Counted from the first letter of the stretch, positions 16,454-26,229 are shown. The stretch: 64,000 nucleotides of DNA from Bacteroidota bacterium (GCA_029974985.1 JARKQC010000360.1:1-64000); one strand, 5' to 3'. Program-made: numbers and translations. Notes: a model not told the origin generated them from the letters alone.

Positions 16454-17033
16454 TTTTACTCTTTTTTATAATAAAATAATCAATAATTATCTTTATCCAG
16501 CACAAAAATATGCTAACAAATAAAGCTATACCGCCAATACCGGGCAAAGAAGTTACTTTAAAATTCAAAATTTGTTTTGTTCCAAAAATTGGTGGTTGAT
16601 AAGTTATACCCGCTGTTTTAATTATAGCATTGGGGTCTAAATTAGTACCAAAATCAGAATTCCAAGTATAAAAATCATATATACCTATAATACCAAGTAT
16701 AGTGAAAATTATTGTCCAAGTAAGAAATAAATAATTTTTATTTAAAAAAGAAAATATAATACCTATAATTGCCATAGTAATGACAATTATAGGCATATAT
16801 GATAGTTCTGGGATTTGGTCTGGTTCAATATTCTTCATACCAATGTAGTGATTTAGTCTATTGACGCTTTCAAGGTCATGCTCATCATCACCTGTTATTT
16901 TATCTACAAAAATTCTGATTTGTAGCCCCTCTGGAAACTGAGGCGCCTCTAAATCAATGGTCCACAAAGTAAATTTAAATAGTAATAAAGGCAACAATGC
17001 CGCAACAAACAAAATATAATTAAATTTTTTCAT
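16440..17033 (-). CDS. Nos-operon integral membrane protein, NosB candidate
   Basis: A 197-residue protein with about four membrane segments (near residues 5-25, 83-98, 103-121 and 165-186). Between the first two is a conserved-looking outside loop, 'IRIFVDKITGDDEHDLESV' followed by 'NHYIGMKNI', which carries His and Met residues able to bind metal. It follows nosZ directly and precedes nosL. In clade II nos clusters such as that of Wolinella succinogenes, a membrane protein called NosB follows nosZ and has no solved role. The NosB assignment is by position and topology, so the symbol is left empty. Confidence 0.75.
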   Translation of the reverse strand: MKKFNYILFVAALLPLLLFKFTLWTIDLEAPQFPEGLQIRIFVDKITGDDEHDLESVNRLNHYIGMKNIEPDQIPELSYMPIIVITMAIIGIIFSFLNKNYLFLTWTIIFTILGIIGIYDFYTWNSDFGTNLDPNAIIKTAGITYQPPIFGTKQILNFKVTSLPGIGGIALFVSIFLCWIKIIIDYFIIKKSKNVTA

Positions 17034-17075
17034 TTCAATTTTTCCTTGAAAACATCATAATACATTAATAATTAA

Positions 17076-19031
17076 TTATTGACCTTTGTTAAAAGTAATT
17101 TCAACTTTTGAATCAGCAGGCGATACGCGAATATAACCTTGCATTTCTTGATGTAATGCAGAGCAGAAATCAGTACAATAAAATGGCACAATACCAACAA
17201 AATTTGGCGCCCATTTTAGAGTAGCTGTCTCGCCGGGCATAATTAAAAGCTCTGCATTTTTATTACCCATTACAGCAAAACCATGTGGAATATCCCAATC
17301 TTGCTCAAGATTAGTTATATGGAAATATACCTCATCGCCAAGTTTTATACCTTCTATCATATCTGGCATAAAGTGAGAGCGAATACTTGTCATATAAACT
17401 CTTACAATATTACCTTCGCGAACGACTTTAACGTCCTTTTCTGCTTTTGTAACATAAGGATGCTTGTTTTCTTCGAGTTTATATATTTTTCTACTCTTAT
17501 CTTTAATTAAACTTGCTAAAATTCCTTGCGCATAATGAGGCTCACCAATTGTTGGAAAATCTAATAATAACTGCATTTTATTTCCAGTTATATCGTATAA
17601 TTGTGCTGATTGAGTAAGCTCGGGTCCAGTTGGTAAATATCTATCTTTAGTAATTTTATTTAATGCAATTACATATTTACCCCAAGGTTTTTTGCTATCA
17701 CCGCCAGGAATCATCAAATGGCCAATTGAATAATAAGTTGGAATTCTATCAACTACTTCCCAAGTACCAATTTTCCATTTTACTATTTCTGATGATAAGA
17801 ACATCGAAGTATAAGCAAATCCTTGTCCGTCAAATTCAGTATGAAGAGGACCAAGTCCAGGTTTATCAACTTCGCCTGCAATTACAGATTCGTAATTTAA
17901 TACTGGAATTCCATCAATTTCTTTATCGTATTTTTTCTCTTCGATAGCTTTTAACATTTTGCTATATGAGAATACAGGTATAAGAGAAGCTAATTTACCA
18001 CTTGCAACAATATATTCTCCACTTGGGTCAACATCGCAACCATGTGGAGATTTAGGAGTTGGTAAAAAATACACTAAACCAGGGCAATCTTCGGGATAAA
18101 GAACTTTAACTCCATTCATTTCTGTAGAAGTTGCTGTATGGGTTTCTTCATCCCATACATTATGGCGATATTTACCGGGCTCATCTTTTGCTTTGCCTTC
18201 TGCTAAATATTTTTCAGCTAAACGCCAGTTGATAGCCGCAATAAAATCTTTGTCATTTTGAGAAGCATTTACTTCGAGTAGTGTATTGGCTTGTTCTGAG
18301 TTATAACAAGTAAAGAACATCCAATCTTTCGAAGCATTTTTTCCAGCATGACTAAGGTCATAATTGAAACCGGGCATTCTAATTTGAAACTCAATATTCA
18401 TTCTTCCAGTTTCTTTATTTACCTTTACAAAAGATAAACTACCTTTAAAGTTTTCTTTATATGTTTCAATAGGAACATCTTGATTTGGTACAGGTACGCT
18501 GAAACGTGTTCCCGCAACAACATATTCTGAATTTTCTGTTGTAAACGGAGAGCTATGGTTACCAGAACTATTCGGAATCTCGATTATTTCAGCAGTTTTA
18601 AATGTTGATAAATCAATTCTTGCAATTCTTGGTGTATTATTACCATTGATAAACACCCATTTTCCGTCTGGAACACCATCAGTCATAGATAATTCGGGAT
18701 GATGAGCATCGTCCCAAGGAATAAAACCATGAGTTGTCTCAAGCAGAGTTTTTGTTTCCTCTGAATACCCGTAACCTGTTTCTGCATGTTGTGAAAAAAC
18801 TGGAATAATTTTTAATACTCTTCCACTTGGAATACCGACAACAGACATTTGTCCGTTAAAACCGCCAGAGAATAAACCATAGAATTCATCATGTTCGCCA
18901 GGTGCAACATAAACCTTCGATGCCGCATCTGAACTCGATGCGAATTCTTTTTTATCGCCAGAACATGAGAAAAGATACAATCCCAATGTAGCCAGTACAA
19001 CTGCGCCAATTAGTAAATTTTTAAACTTCAT
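17076..19031 (-). CDS. nosZ: Nitrous oxide reductase, clade II (Sec-type)
   Basis: NosZ reduces N2O to N2 at the last step of denitrification in the periplasm. The 651-residue protein has an N-terminal beta-propeller with CuZ His ligands ('DDAHHPE' near 110, 'SPHGCDV', 'LHTEFDG', 'SIGHLMIPGG') and a C-terminal cupredoxin with the CuA motif 'CTDFCSALHQEM' near 620. The signal peptide lacks a twin-arginine motif and ends 'LFSC', a lipobox. This marks the Sec-exported clade II type, here probably lipid-anchored. The ATG at 19031 has GGAG six bases upstream; an in-frame TTG at 19043 overlaps that site and is unlikely. A c-type cytochrome is encoded 32 nt upstream. Confidence 0.97.
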   Translation of the reverse strand: MKFKNLLIGAVVLATLGLYLFSCSGDKKEFASSSDAASKVYVAPGEHDEFYGLFSGGFNGQMSVVGIPSGRVLKIIPVFSQHAETGYGYSEETKTLLETTHGFIPWDDAHHPELSMTDGVPDGKWVFINGNNTPRIARIDLSTFKTAEIIEIPNSSGNHSSPFTTENSEYVVAGTRFSVPVPNQDVPIETYKENFKGSLSFVKVNKETGRMNIEFQIRMPGFNYDLSHAGKNASKDWMFFTCYNSEQANTLLEVNASQNDKDFIAAINWRLAEKYLAEGKAKDEPGKYRHNVWDEETHTATSTEMNGVKVLYPEDCPGLVYFLPTPKSPHGCDVDPSGEYIVASGKLASLIPVFSYSKMLKAIEEKKYDKEIDGIPVLNYESVIAGEVDKPGLGPLHTEFDGQGFAYTSMFLSSEIVKWKIGTWEVVDRIPTYYSIGHLMIPGGDSKKPWGKYVIALNKITKDRYLPTGPELTQSAQLYDITGNKMQLLLDFPTIGEPHYAQGILASLIKDKSRKIYKLEENKHPYVTKAEKDVKVVREGNIVRVYMTSIRSHFMPDMIEGIKLGDEVYFHITNLEQDWDIPHGFAVMGNKNAELLIMPGETATLKWAPNFVGIVPFYCTDFCSALHQEMQGYIRVSPADSKVEITFNKGQ

Positions 19032-19063
19032 TATAAACTCCAAAATTGTTGTTAAATAATTAA

Positions 19064-19495
19064 TTAGGGACTTACGCTTCTTAAATACTCAAGTAAAGCT
19101 CTCGCTTCTTCTTGTTTAAGGTTTTGATTTGACATAGGTGTCATAAATTCTTCGAACAGTTTTTTAGCTGCTGCATTCTCTTTTACCATTCTATCTGGAT
19201 TGAGAATCATATTCATTATCCATTCTGGTGAGCGTCTATTAGCAACGCCTTTTAATGCTGGTCCAATATATTTTTCCTCAATTTTGTGGCAAGCAGTACA
19301 TTTTTGTGTAAAAATTGTCGAACCTTGACTTACAAGTGCTTGATCTATCTCCCCGACTTGAACTGAACTAATTGGTCCAACACCTTTATCATTTTTCCAA
19401 TCCGCACCGCCAGCGGCACCTTCATCACCGCCACCACCACAAGAAATCATTACAAACATTGTAGCAACTGCTACAATAGACAAAATAAACTTCAT
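19064..19495 (-). CDS. Lipid-anchored monohaem cytochrome c
   Basis: A 143-residue class I cytochrome c that probably feeds electrons to NosZ. The signal peptide ends 'MISC' with C19 as lipidated Cys, followed by a Gly-rich linker. Haem attaches at 'CTACH' (C66, C69, H70), and the sixth ligand is likely a Met of 'FMTPMSNQ' (118 or 121). It is the first gene of the nos run, 32 nt before nosZ, and the palindromic sites at 19652-19719 lie upstream of its start. Cytochromes at this position in clade II clusters are sometimes called NosC; homology to those was not tested. Confidence 0.92.
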   Translation of the reverse strand: MKFILSIVAVATMFVMISCGGGGDEGAAGGADWKNDKGVGPISSVQVGEIDQALVSQGSTIFTQKCTACHKIEEKYIGPALKGVANRRSPEWIMNMILNPDRMVKENAAAKKLFEEFMTPMSNQNLKQEEARALLEYLRSVSP

Positions 19496-19651
19496 AATAA
19501 TACCTTAAAAAAAAATTAGATAAAAATAATAATTTTAAAAATAAGACTTTTTTGTCTCATTACAAAAGAAATTTCAATTTTTTGATATAAATATTAAATT
19601 TTAACATACATTTTTATACAAAAATTTTATTCTTTATAGCTATATATTAAT

Positions 19652-19668
19652 TTATTGTTACAATAAAA
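19652..19668. promoter_or_regulatory. Putative operator, copy 1 (17-bp palindrome)
   Basis: TTTATTGT-T-ACAATAAA is a perfect palindrome around one central base. Its inner 13 bases, TATTGTTACAATA, recur exactly at 19707-19719. It lies about 160 bp upstream of the cytochrome c start. The form fits a dimeric regulator site, perhaps of a nitrogen-oxide or oxygen-responsive factor. No known consensus is claimed. Confidence 0.55.
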
Positions 19669-19706
19669 GCTACACACGTTCTCGAATAAAACACATAATG
19701 CGAAAT

Positions 19707-19719
19707 TATTGTTACAATA
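19707..19719. promoter_or_regulatory. Putative operator, copy 2 (13-bp palindrome)
   Basis: This is the second exact TATTGTTACAATA, centred at 19713, which is 53 bp (about five helical turns) from the centre of copy 1. A partial third arm, AACAAT, follows at 19725-19730. It is about 212 bp from the cytochrome c start and 196 bp from the plus-strand cargo start, so it could act on either gene. Confidence 0.55.
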
Positions 19720-19914
19720 TTGACAACAATTTTCGAAAAATATTAAAATTATATTTACAATAACTTATTAAAATAAATAGTATAATATATAATTTTTGAA
19801 TAATCTCATCTACTAAAATAATAATTTTAAACATAAAAAAAAATATTATTTGTAATATTTGATTTTATATATCATTTTCGTATAATTATTTTGTATTAAT
19901 AAGGAATTATTATT

Positions 19915-21492
19915 ATGAATTTAAAATTTTACGCTTTGATTATTTTAATTTTAATGTTTTTTACTCCAAATATTTTTGCCGAACCTGAAATTAAATGGTT
20001 TTTTGATACCAAAGATCTTTGTGCAGGGCAACCCCTTGCGCGTGATATTGACGGTGATGGTAAATATGAAATAGTGTTCGGCTGCTACCGAAATGATAGT
20101 TGCGTTTATGCACTTAATAGTGAAGACGGTTCATTATTGTGGAAATACAATACTGCAGCAAAGAATTTTGAGGGTTGTAACGATGCCGCTCCAATAATTT
20201 ATGACGTTGATAATGATGGGATACCTGATGTCATCGTAGCCTCGTCATGCAATCATATAACTTTTTGTTTCGATGGTAAAACAGGCGATGTGAAATGGAC
20301 TTGCCCAACTCGAGGTAGCGATTCTCCACCAACAATTGCTGATATTGATGGAGACGGTAAGCCAGAAATCATACACGGTGAATTTTCTGGATATGTTATT
20401 TGTATTGACCCCACAAATGGAATGAAAAAATGGGAAATTCTTGTTGATCCAAATTCCTGGATACAGACTGCTCCGTCAATTGTTGATATTGATGGTGATG
20501 GTATTAATGATTTTGTTGTAGCAACTTGGAATTTTAGCAAAGAAGATAAATTTTACGCATTTAGAGGCTATGATCAATCTATTTTATGGACATATAATTT
20601 ACGTAATAATGTTTATCACGGTACGGGAATTGCTGATATTGATGGAGACGAAAAACCAGAATTAATTTTTGGTGATTATTCGGGTTTTTTATATGCTCTA
20701 AATGCTGAAGACGGCACTCTTTTATGGGAATACGAAACTGGAACTTATTGCGGCTCGCCAGCTACTATTGCCGATATTGACGGCGACGGGCGTTGCGAGA
20801 TATTTTTTACAAGCGCCCATAAAGTAATAGCTTTAAATAACGAGGGTAAATTAATATGGCAATATAAAATTCCAGGAAATTTTCATGCTTTTCGTGGAGT
20901 TGTTCTTGCCGATATGAATAATGATAATATTCGCGATGCTGTATTTGCTACGTCGGGTGGTTTGCTTATTGCTCTCGATGGATTAACGGGTGAGCTAATT
21001 TGGCAAGTTGATTTACAAGCTCATTACGGAAAAGAATTTAGAATAGATACTGCACCTTTGATTGCTGATTTTGACCAAGATGGATTTCTTGATGTTTTTG
21101 TTGTCGGTGGTCGTCTTGAATATCCAGAATTTTGGAAAAATTACGGTCGAGCTTATTGCATTGGAACAGATTCAAAATCAAAAGATGAATGGTTAATGTT
21201 TCAATATAATATAGAAAGAACTGGAAGTATTTGCAATAACAATACTGATATAACAATTGAAAAACAAAATTCTACTCAATTTATTTATAATATAGAAAAC
21301 GAAGTTTTAAAATTTAGTTTTATGGAAAATAATTTTAATAATAGTTTAAAAATATATGATATATTTGGTAGAAATGTCGAAAATCAATTTATAAATTCTA
21401 ATTATTACCAATTAAATATTTCTAATTATCCAATCGGACTATATTTTATTCTTTTAAATAATTCAACTTATAAATTTATTAAATTGAAATAA
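19915..21492 (+). CDS. Secreted FG-GAP/PQQ-like beta-propeller protein with T9SS sorting domain
   Basis: A 525-residue protein with a signal peptide (residues 5-23, ending 'IFAE'). Eight calcium-loop repeats of the type 'DIDGDGKPEI' are spread over residues 40-400. They alternate with PQQ-like blades such as 'ALNSEDGSLLWKY', so the body is a large beta-propeller. The last 80 residues are a T9SS type-A sorting domain ('LKIYDIFGRNV', 'NISNYPIGLYFI', 'YKFIKLK'). It should be exported and attached at the cell surface or released. AAGGA ten bases upstream supports the start. A role in adhesion or binding is likely, but no ligand can be inferred. Confidence 0.9.
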   Translation: MNLKFYALIILILMFFTPNIFAEPEIKWFFDTKDLCAGQPLARDIDGDGKYEIVFGCYRNDSCVYALNSEDGSLLWKYNTAAKNFEGCNDAAPIIYDVDNDGIPDVIVASSCNHITFCFDGKTGDVKWTCPTRGSDSPPTIADIDGDGKPEIIHGEFSGYVICIDPTNGMKKWEILVDPNSWIQTAPSIVDIDGDGINDFVVATWNFSKEDKFYAFRGYDQSILWTYNLRNNVYHGTGIADIDGDEKPELIFGDYSGFLYALNAEDGTLLWEYETGTYCGSPATIADIDGDGRCEIFFTSAHKVIALNNEGKLIWQYKIPGNFHAFRGVVLADMNNDNIRDAVFATSGGLLIALDGLTGELIWQVDLQAHYGKEFRIDTAPLIADFDQDGFLDVFVVGGRLEYPEFWKNYGRAYCIGTDSKSKDEWLMFQYNIERTGSICNNNTDITIEKQNSTQFIYNIENEVLKFSFMENNFNNSLKIYDIFGRNVENQFINSNYYQLNISNYPIGLYFILLNNSTYKFIKLK

Positions 21493-21570
21493 AGGCAAAT
21501 TATATTTAGATTAATTAATATTCAACTAATAACGTCAATAGAAATAAAATATAAGGCAAAATTTATAATA

Positions 21571-24500
21571 ATGAATAATTATAAATATATATTATATCTT
21601 AAAAGAATATTATTAATATTTATATGTGTGTTTTTCTCATATATAGATGTTTATAGTATTATTTGGACACAAAGAAATTCTCCTAATGGTGGTTATGTCG
21701 GTCAAATTGTAAAATTGGGCGGTAATTTATATAGCAATACGATTAATTCTGGATTATATGTTAGCAATTTATCGGGTTTAGAGTGGAATAAAATTCAAAA
21801 CAAAGATTTAAATTCCGAGCAATTTGTATGTATAAATTCTGATGATTCATATATTTATATCGCTACTTTTAATAAAGGTGTATTTAGATATAATCCTCAA
21901 AATAATACTTTTAAACAAATTCATAATGGAAAAACAAAGTTTGGCGAGGCTTTTTTTGTTAATAAAATTTATATAGAGGATTCTCAAATATATTTATGTT
22001 CGAGTAAGGGTCTTTTTCAATCATCAAATCAAGGCGATGATTGGAGTGAGATTCCAACAAATTCTAATAATAACAATATTATTGACTTTGTAAAATACGA
22101 AAGCGATTTATATATCATTAGCTCGCAAGGATTGTCAGTTTCTAAAAATAATGGTAATGATTGGAGTTCTCTTGGTATCGGAAAAACAAATATTTATAAA
22201 TTGTTTAAATTTAATGATTTATTGTATTTCTGCACTCACGACTCTACTGGTCAATCTGGCTTTTATTTTAATATTTTTGAAAAATCAAAAAGCTCGGATA
22301 GCATAAAAATTTATAATGAAGATATTTTTAAGAATTATCAAGTATTTGAATTAAGTTCTAAGTATCATAAACTTGCATTTAGTTTGCTACGAATACAAAA
22401 CAAAAATGCAAATGTAAAATTAGCTTATTCGCTTAATTCGGGTAATGATTGGGAAATTTCTTTTGATTCGACTTTTAACAATACAGTTTTTATTTCAAAT
22501 GGTTTATTGATAGAAAGTGATAATATTTTTGTTGGCACACAAACAAACGGTATTTTAAAACATAATTTTCTTATAGAAGAAAATTCTATAATTGCTAATA
22601 ATTTTCAGAATTTATCTATCCCTTCGCTAATAACAGAGAATAATTTATTTATCGCTGGAACAGAGAAAAATGGTTTTTTTATTTCCGAAGATTATGGGAA
22701 AAATTGGAAATCGTCATCAAAAAGTCCACAAACAGAGCTTGATAATTATCTAAATATATTTAGAATTATAAAAAAAGATAATATTTATTTTTCAGCTACA
22801 AGTGGAGGTATTTTTTCATCTACTGATAATGGAAAAACTTGGAATTCAATTTATCCAGATGTTACTATAACTGATTTAAAAACTGATGGAAAAAATATTT
22901 ATGCTGTCGGAAATATTATTTCAGGTCAATTTATGTCATCTGGCGATAATGGCAAAACTTGGTCAACTCAAAAAATTCCCAATAGTGCGATTGCTCTCGG
23001 CTTGCTAAAATATGATAATAATGTTTTTATTAATACTAATCTTGGAATTTATCGCTCTTTAGATAATGGAATGAATTGGCAAAATGTATTACAGCTAAAT
23101 CCATCTTCTTTATATTTGTCGCCTATGATTAAAGACGATAGCAATATAATTATCGCATCTCTTGAGGATATTTTTATTTCAAAAGATAATGGTACTAATT
23201 GGATAAAAATTCAAAATCCACCTAAATCAATTATTATTAATGATTTTAAAAAACTCGATAAATTACTATTTATGTCCACTATGAATGGTATTTATCTATC
23301 ACTCGATAATGGAATGAATTGGAACGAAGCAAATGATGGCATAGAAAGTAGAGAAGTTAGCTCTATATCAATTAGTGGTGATACAATTTTTGCATCAATT
23401 GCTTATAATACAATATATTCTGCTGTTGCAAATGATTTTTCAAAAATTAGAATAAGCAATATTTCAAGCGATATTTTTTGCTCAAATATGAGTTTTAATA
23501 TTGAATACGAGGCTGATAAATCTATAAATTTCACTTCTAATAATAAATTTATTGCAGAATTATCCGATGCAAATGGTAGTTTTAATAATGATACTCGCGA
23601 AATTGGATTTGTACAATCACAAACCAATGGCACAATCACAGCACAAATCCCCGCAAATATTAACTTTGGCACGGGGTATAGAATAAGAATTGTTTCTACC
23701 GAGCCTAAAATTATTGGCATAGATAATATGAAAGGTCTTACAATTTTAGAAAAAACGATTCCAAAAATTCAGGGTGAAATTAATGTTTGTAGTGGCAAAG
23801 AGTATATTTATAGTGTAGGTGAAAATCCAGGTTTTGATTTTAATTGGATTATTTCGGGTGGAAATATCGTTGATTATAAAAGCAATAATAAAGTTGTTGT
23901 AAAATGGGATGCAAATTCAAAAGGTTCTCTTAAAGTTATACAAAAAAGTATTGCTTGGTGTACGGATTCAAGCGAAATAAATACAATTATAAACATTTCA
24001 CCTGAAAAACCAATTATTACAAAACTTAGTAGTGATACGCTTATTTCAAGTAATTTATATGGAAATCAATGGTATTTTAATGATTTAATTCTTCAAGATG
24101 ACACAAATAGAATTTTAGTAGCAAAAATTGATGGTATATATAGAGTTAAAACTATTAATGAATTTGGTTGCGAATCAGAATTTTCGGATTCGTATTCATT
24201 TATAAAAGATGAAAATTCAATTATTTTTTCTATTGACACAATTTCGGCAAATTCTGGTGATGAGGTTTTCTTAAATATTCGGCTTATAAAAAATAAAAAA
24301 TATTACGAGTCGAATATTAGTAAATTCACCGTTACACTTGTATTTAATTCATCACTTCTTTATCCATTAGTTGAAAATAAAGGCGTAGTAATTGATAATA
24401 AAAGATATTTAGAAATAGAATTTGACACAAATTATATTAGCTCTAATATAATAAAAGTTGTTCCATTTAGAGCTATGTTGGGCGATGCTGTTAATACAAA

Positions 24501-24885
24501 TATCACTATTTCAAGTTTAAAGATTAATAATATAAATGAAAATGCTTTTAAATCAAGAGATGGGCTATTTTATTTAACAGATATTTGTTTCGAAGGAGGT
24601 CCACGTTTAATTAGCTCAAGTCAAACACCACAAATTAATTATATTAGCCCCAATCCCGCAAATGAAAAGATAGATGTTGAAATTTCGATACCGAATGATA
24701 CAAAAATAAAAATGTATATATTAAACACTATTGGTGAAAAAATACAAATTTTCCCCGAAGAATTTTTACGCAAAGGCATTTATAAATATAAATTTGATGT
24801 ACGGAATTTACCAATATCATATCATTATTTATTGTTAGAATCAGAATTAAATCAATCAATAGGTAAATTTATAATTTCGAGATAA
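21571..24885 (+). CDS. Asp-box propeller T9SS cargo protein
   Basis: A 1104-residue secreted protein. After a signal peptide (about residues 11-29), residues 30-620 hold about nine Asp-box turns of the form 'SxDNGKTW' ('STDNGKTWNSI', 'SLDNGMNWQNV', 'SKDNGTNWIKI'), the fold of sialidase and sortilin-type propellers. Catalytic sialidase residues are not apparent. Ig-like or PKD-like segments follow, including a cohesin-like stretch near 890-1000. The T9SS sorting domain begins 'YISPNPANEKIDVEI' near 1030 and ends 'IGKFIISR'. It starts a tight three-gene run: 3 nt separate it from the barrel gene, which adjoins a phosphatase gene. Confidence 0.88.
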   Translation: MNNYKYILYLKRILLIFICVFFSYIDVYSIIWTQRNSPNGGYVGQIVKLGGNLYSNTINSGLYVSNLSGLEWNKIQNKDLNSEQFVCINSDDSYIYIATFNKGVFRYNPQNNTFKQIHNGKTKFGEAFFVNKIYIEDSQIYLCSSKGLFQSSNQGDDWSEIPTNSNNNNIIDFVKYESDLYIISSQGLSVSKNNGNDWSSLGIGKTNIYKLFKFNDLLYFCTHDSTGQSGFYFNIFEKSKSSDSIKIYNEDIFKNYQVFELSSKYHKLAFSLLRIQNKNANVKLAYSLNSGNDWEISFDSTFNNTVFISNGLLIESDNIFVGTQTNGILKHNFLIEENSIIANNFQNLSIPSLITENNLFIAGTEKNGFFISEDYGKNWKSSSKSPQTELDNYLNIFRIIKKDNIYFSATSGGIFSSTDNGKTWNSIYPDVTITDLKTDGKNIYAVGNIISGQFMSSGDNGKTWSTQKIPNSAIALGLLKYDNNVFINTNLGIYRSLDNGMNWQNVLQLNPSSLYLSPMIKDDSNIIIASLEDIFISKDNGTNWIKIQNPPKSIIINDFKKLDKLLFMSTMNGIYLSLDNGMNWNEANDGIESREVSSISISGDTIFASIAYNTIYSAVANDFSKIRISNISSDIFCSNMSFNIEYEADKSINFTSNNKFIAELSDANGSFNNDTREIGFVQSQTNGTITAQIPANINFGTGYRIRIVSTEPKIIGIDNMKGLTILEKTIPKIQGEINVCSGKEYIYSVGENPGFDFNWIISGGNIVDYKSNNKVVVKWDANSKGSLKVIQKSIAWCTDSSEINTIINISPEKPIITKLSSDTLISSNLYGNQWYFNDLILQDDTNRILVAKIDGIYRVKTINEFGCESEFSDSYSFIKDENSIIFSIDTISANSGDEVFLNIRLIKNKKYYESNISKFTVTLVFNSSLLYPLVENKGVVIDNKRYLEIEFDTNYISSNIIKVVPFRAMLGDAVNTNITISSLKINNINENAFKSRDGLFYLTDICFEGGPRLISSSQTPQINYISPNPANEKIDVEISIPNDTKIKMYILNTIGEKIQIFPEEFLRKGIYKYKFDVRNLPISYHYLLLESELNQSIGKFIISR

Positions 24886-24888
24886 TTA

Positions 24889-26229
24889 ATGGCAAAAAGA
24901 ATTATTATTTTATATATTTTGATATTTTCCTATTTCAACATATCATTGTTAATTGCCGATGATAATTATTCTGATATTTATACCGATTTATATAGCAATT
25001 ATGGTATTATATTGAATTACAATTTGATGTTTAATTCTGCTGATTTTTCTTCTTTACCAAGTGTTCCAAATTGTTGTCCAAAATTTAAAAACACTAATGC
25101 TTATGGCTTTTTATTTGCTGGAACTTATGATTATATACTTTATAATTATGGAATTAGTGCAAGCGTAGGTTTAGATTATTCAAAAGGCAATTTTATTTCT
25201 GAAGAAAAAAAAGTAATTTCTATTAATAGCACTCCCGCAGTTGCTATATTAAATCATAATTTAGAATTTAGCTTGTCGTCAATTTTTTCTGAAATCGGAT
25301 TTAGATATTATTTTAATCGCCTTTCTGTTTTATTCGGATTTGGAGCTAATTATAATATAAGTAGCCATTATTATCAGTCAGAAAGTATTTTTTCTACAGC
25401 TGGAAACGTTACATTCCTCGATTCTGCTGGAAATAATTCTGGAAAATCCGTTCGTAACGAGCTTTCGGGCGATATACCAGAATTAAATAAACTTAGATTC
25501 CATTCTCGAATTGGCTTATCTTATGATTTATATGCAAATAAGGATAAAAGTATTATTATTCGTGAGGAGCTGTCTGCTGGGTTATATTTTGGAAATATGA
25601 TTAATGATATTCACTGGAAATCATCAATAATTAGATTTGGTATTTCAATATTATTTTCAAACAAAGATTATTCAGAAGAAGATTATGAAGCAAGCAAAGT
25701 TACTAATAATAAAGATGATTATGAATTAATTAAAAATGAATTAGAGCTATTAAAACAAAAGGCTCGCCAAGACTCAACTCGTCAAATTGAAATCGAGAAT
25801 AATTTAAGAAAAGAATTAGCTTTAAAAGAAGAAAAAATTAAAAAAATTAGAGAGCAAGATAGTTTATTAGCTCTGCAAGAAAATTTGAAAAATGAAATGG
25901 AAGAAAAGCTAAAACAAGAAAAAGAAAATTTCAATAAAATGATAGAGGAAGAAAATAAATTAACAGGAAAAAAATGTAAATGCTTTGTAATATTATATAT
26001 TTCTACTGACGATAAAACGAGTGCTGAATCAATTTTAACAAAATTACAAAATAGCGGTATTGATAATGTTAAAATCAGCATTTTCAATGAACCATATTTA
26101 AAAACTAAATATTATAGAGTGCAATCAGATTGCTTCGACAATCATTTAACAGCATTTGATGAAAAGAATAAAAATTATAATTTATTTGGTGAATTAGGTA
26201 TTTTGCCACAAATTATATGTAATAGGTGA
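24889..26229 (+). CDS. Outer-membrane barrel protein with coiled coil and SPOR-like tail
   Basis: A 446-residue exported protein (signal peptide about residues 4-22). Residues 25-260 alternate as beta strands with aromatic ends, consistent with an OmpA-like eight-strand barrel. Residues 275-360 form a Lys/Glu-rich coiled coil. The last 80 residues ('CKCFVILYIST', 'SAESILTKLQNSGI', 'YYRVQSDCF') have the beta-alpha-beta pattern of a SPOR domain, which would bind peptidoglycan; they contain several Cys. The start is 3 nt after the Asp-box cargo gene. The design suggests an outer-membrane anchor reaching to the cell wall. The SPOR call is inference and weaker than the barrel call. Confidence 0.65.
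   Translation: MAKRIIILYILIFSYFNISLLIADDNYSDIYTDLYSNYGIILNYNLMFNSADFSSLPSVPNCCPKFKNTNAYGFLFAGTYDYILYNYGISASVGLDYSKGNFISEEKKVISINSTPAVAILNHNLEFSLSSIFSEIGFRYYFNRLSVLFGFGANYNISSHYYQSESIFSTAGNVTFLDSAGNNSGKSVRNELSGDIPELNKLRFHSRIGLSYDLYANKDKSIIIREELSAGLYFGNMINDIHWKSSIIRFGISILFSNKDYSEEDYEASKVTNNKDDYELIKNELELLKQKARQDSTRQIEIENNLRKELALKEEKIKKIREQDSLLALQENLKNEMEEKLKQEKENFNKMIEEENKLTGKKCKCFVILYISTDDKTSAESILTKLQNSGIDNVKISIFNEPYLKTKYYRVQSDCFDNHLTAFDEKNKNYNLFGELGILPQIICNR

Larger units (their letters stand above)
19496..19914. other. Divergent regulatory region of the nos operon
   Basis: These 419 bases separate the cytochrome c gene (minus) from a T9SS cargo gene (plus). No open frame with protein-like content is visible. 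The region contains two copies of the 13-bp palindrome TATTGTTACAATA, annotated separately, and an AAGGA ribosome binding site at 19901-19905 for the plus-strand gene. It is the only long gap next to nosZ, so it must hold the nos promoter. Confidence 0.7.

Noticed and set aside
17076..19043. nosZ start at the TTG 19043
   Set aside because: That codon overlaps the GGAG ribosome binding site of the ATG at 19031, and the shorter form starts with a normal signal peptide.
19575..19600. FNR/DNR box upstream of the nos operon
   Set aside because: The best candidate has only one TTGAT half-site; the second arm does not match ATCAA.
21571..24885. Asp-box protein as an active sialidase
   Set aside because: The turns match Asp-boxes, but the arginine triad and catalytic Tyr/Glu context are not apparent.
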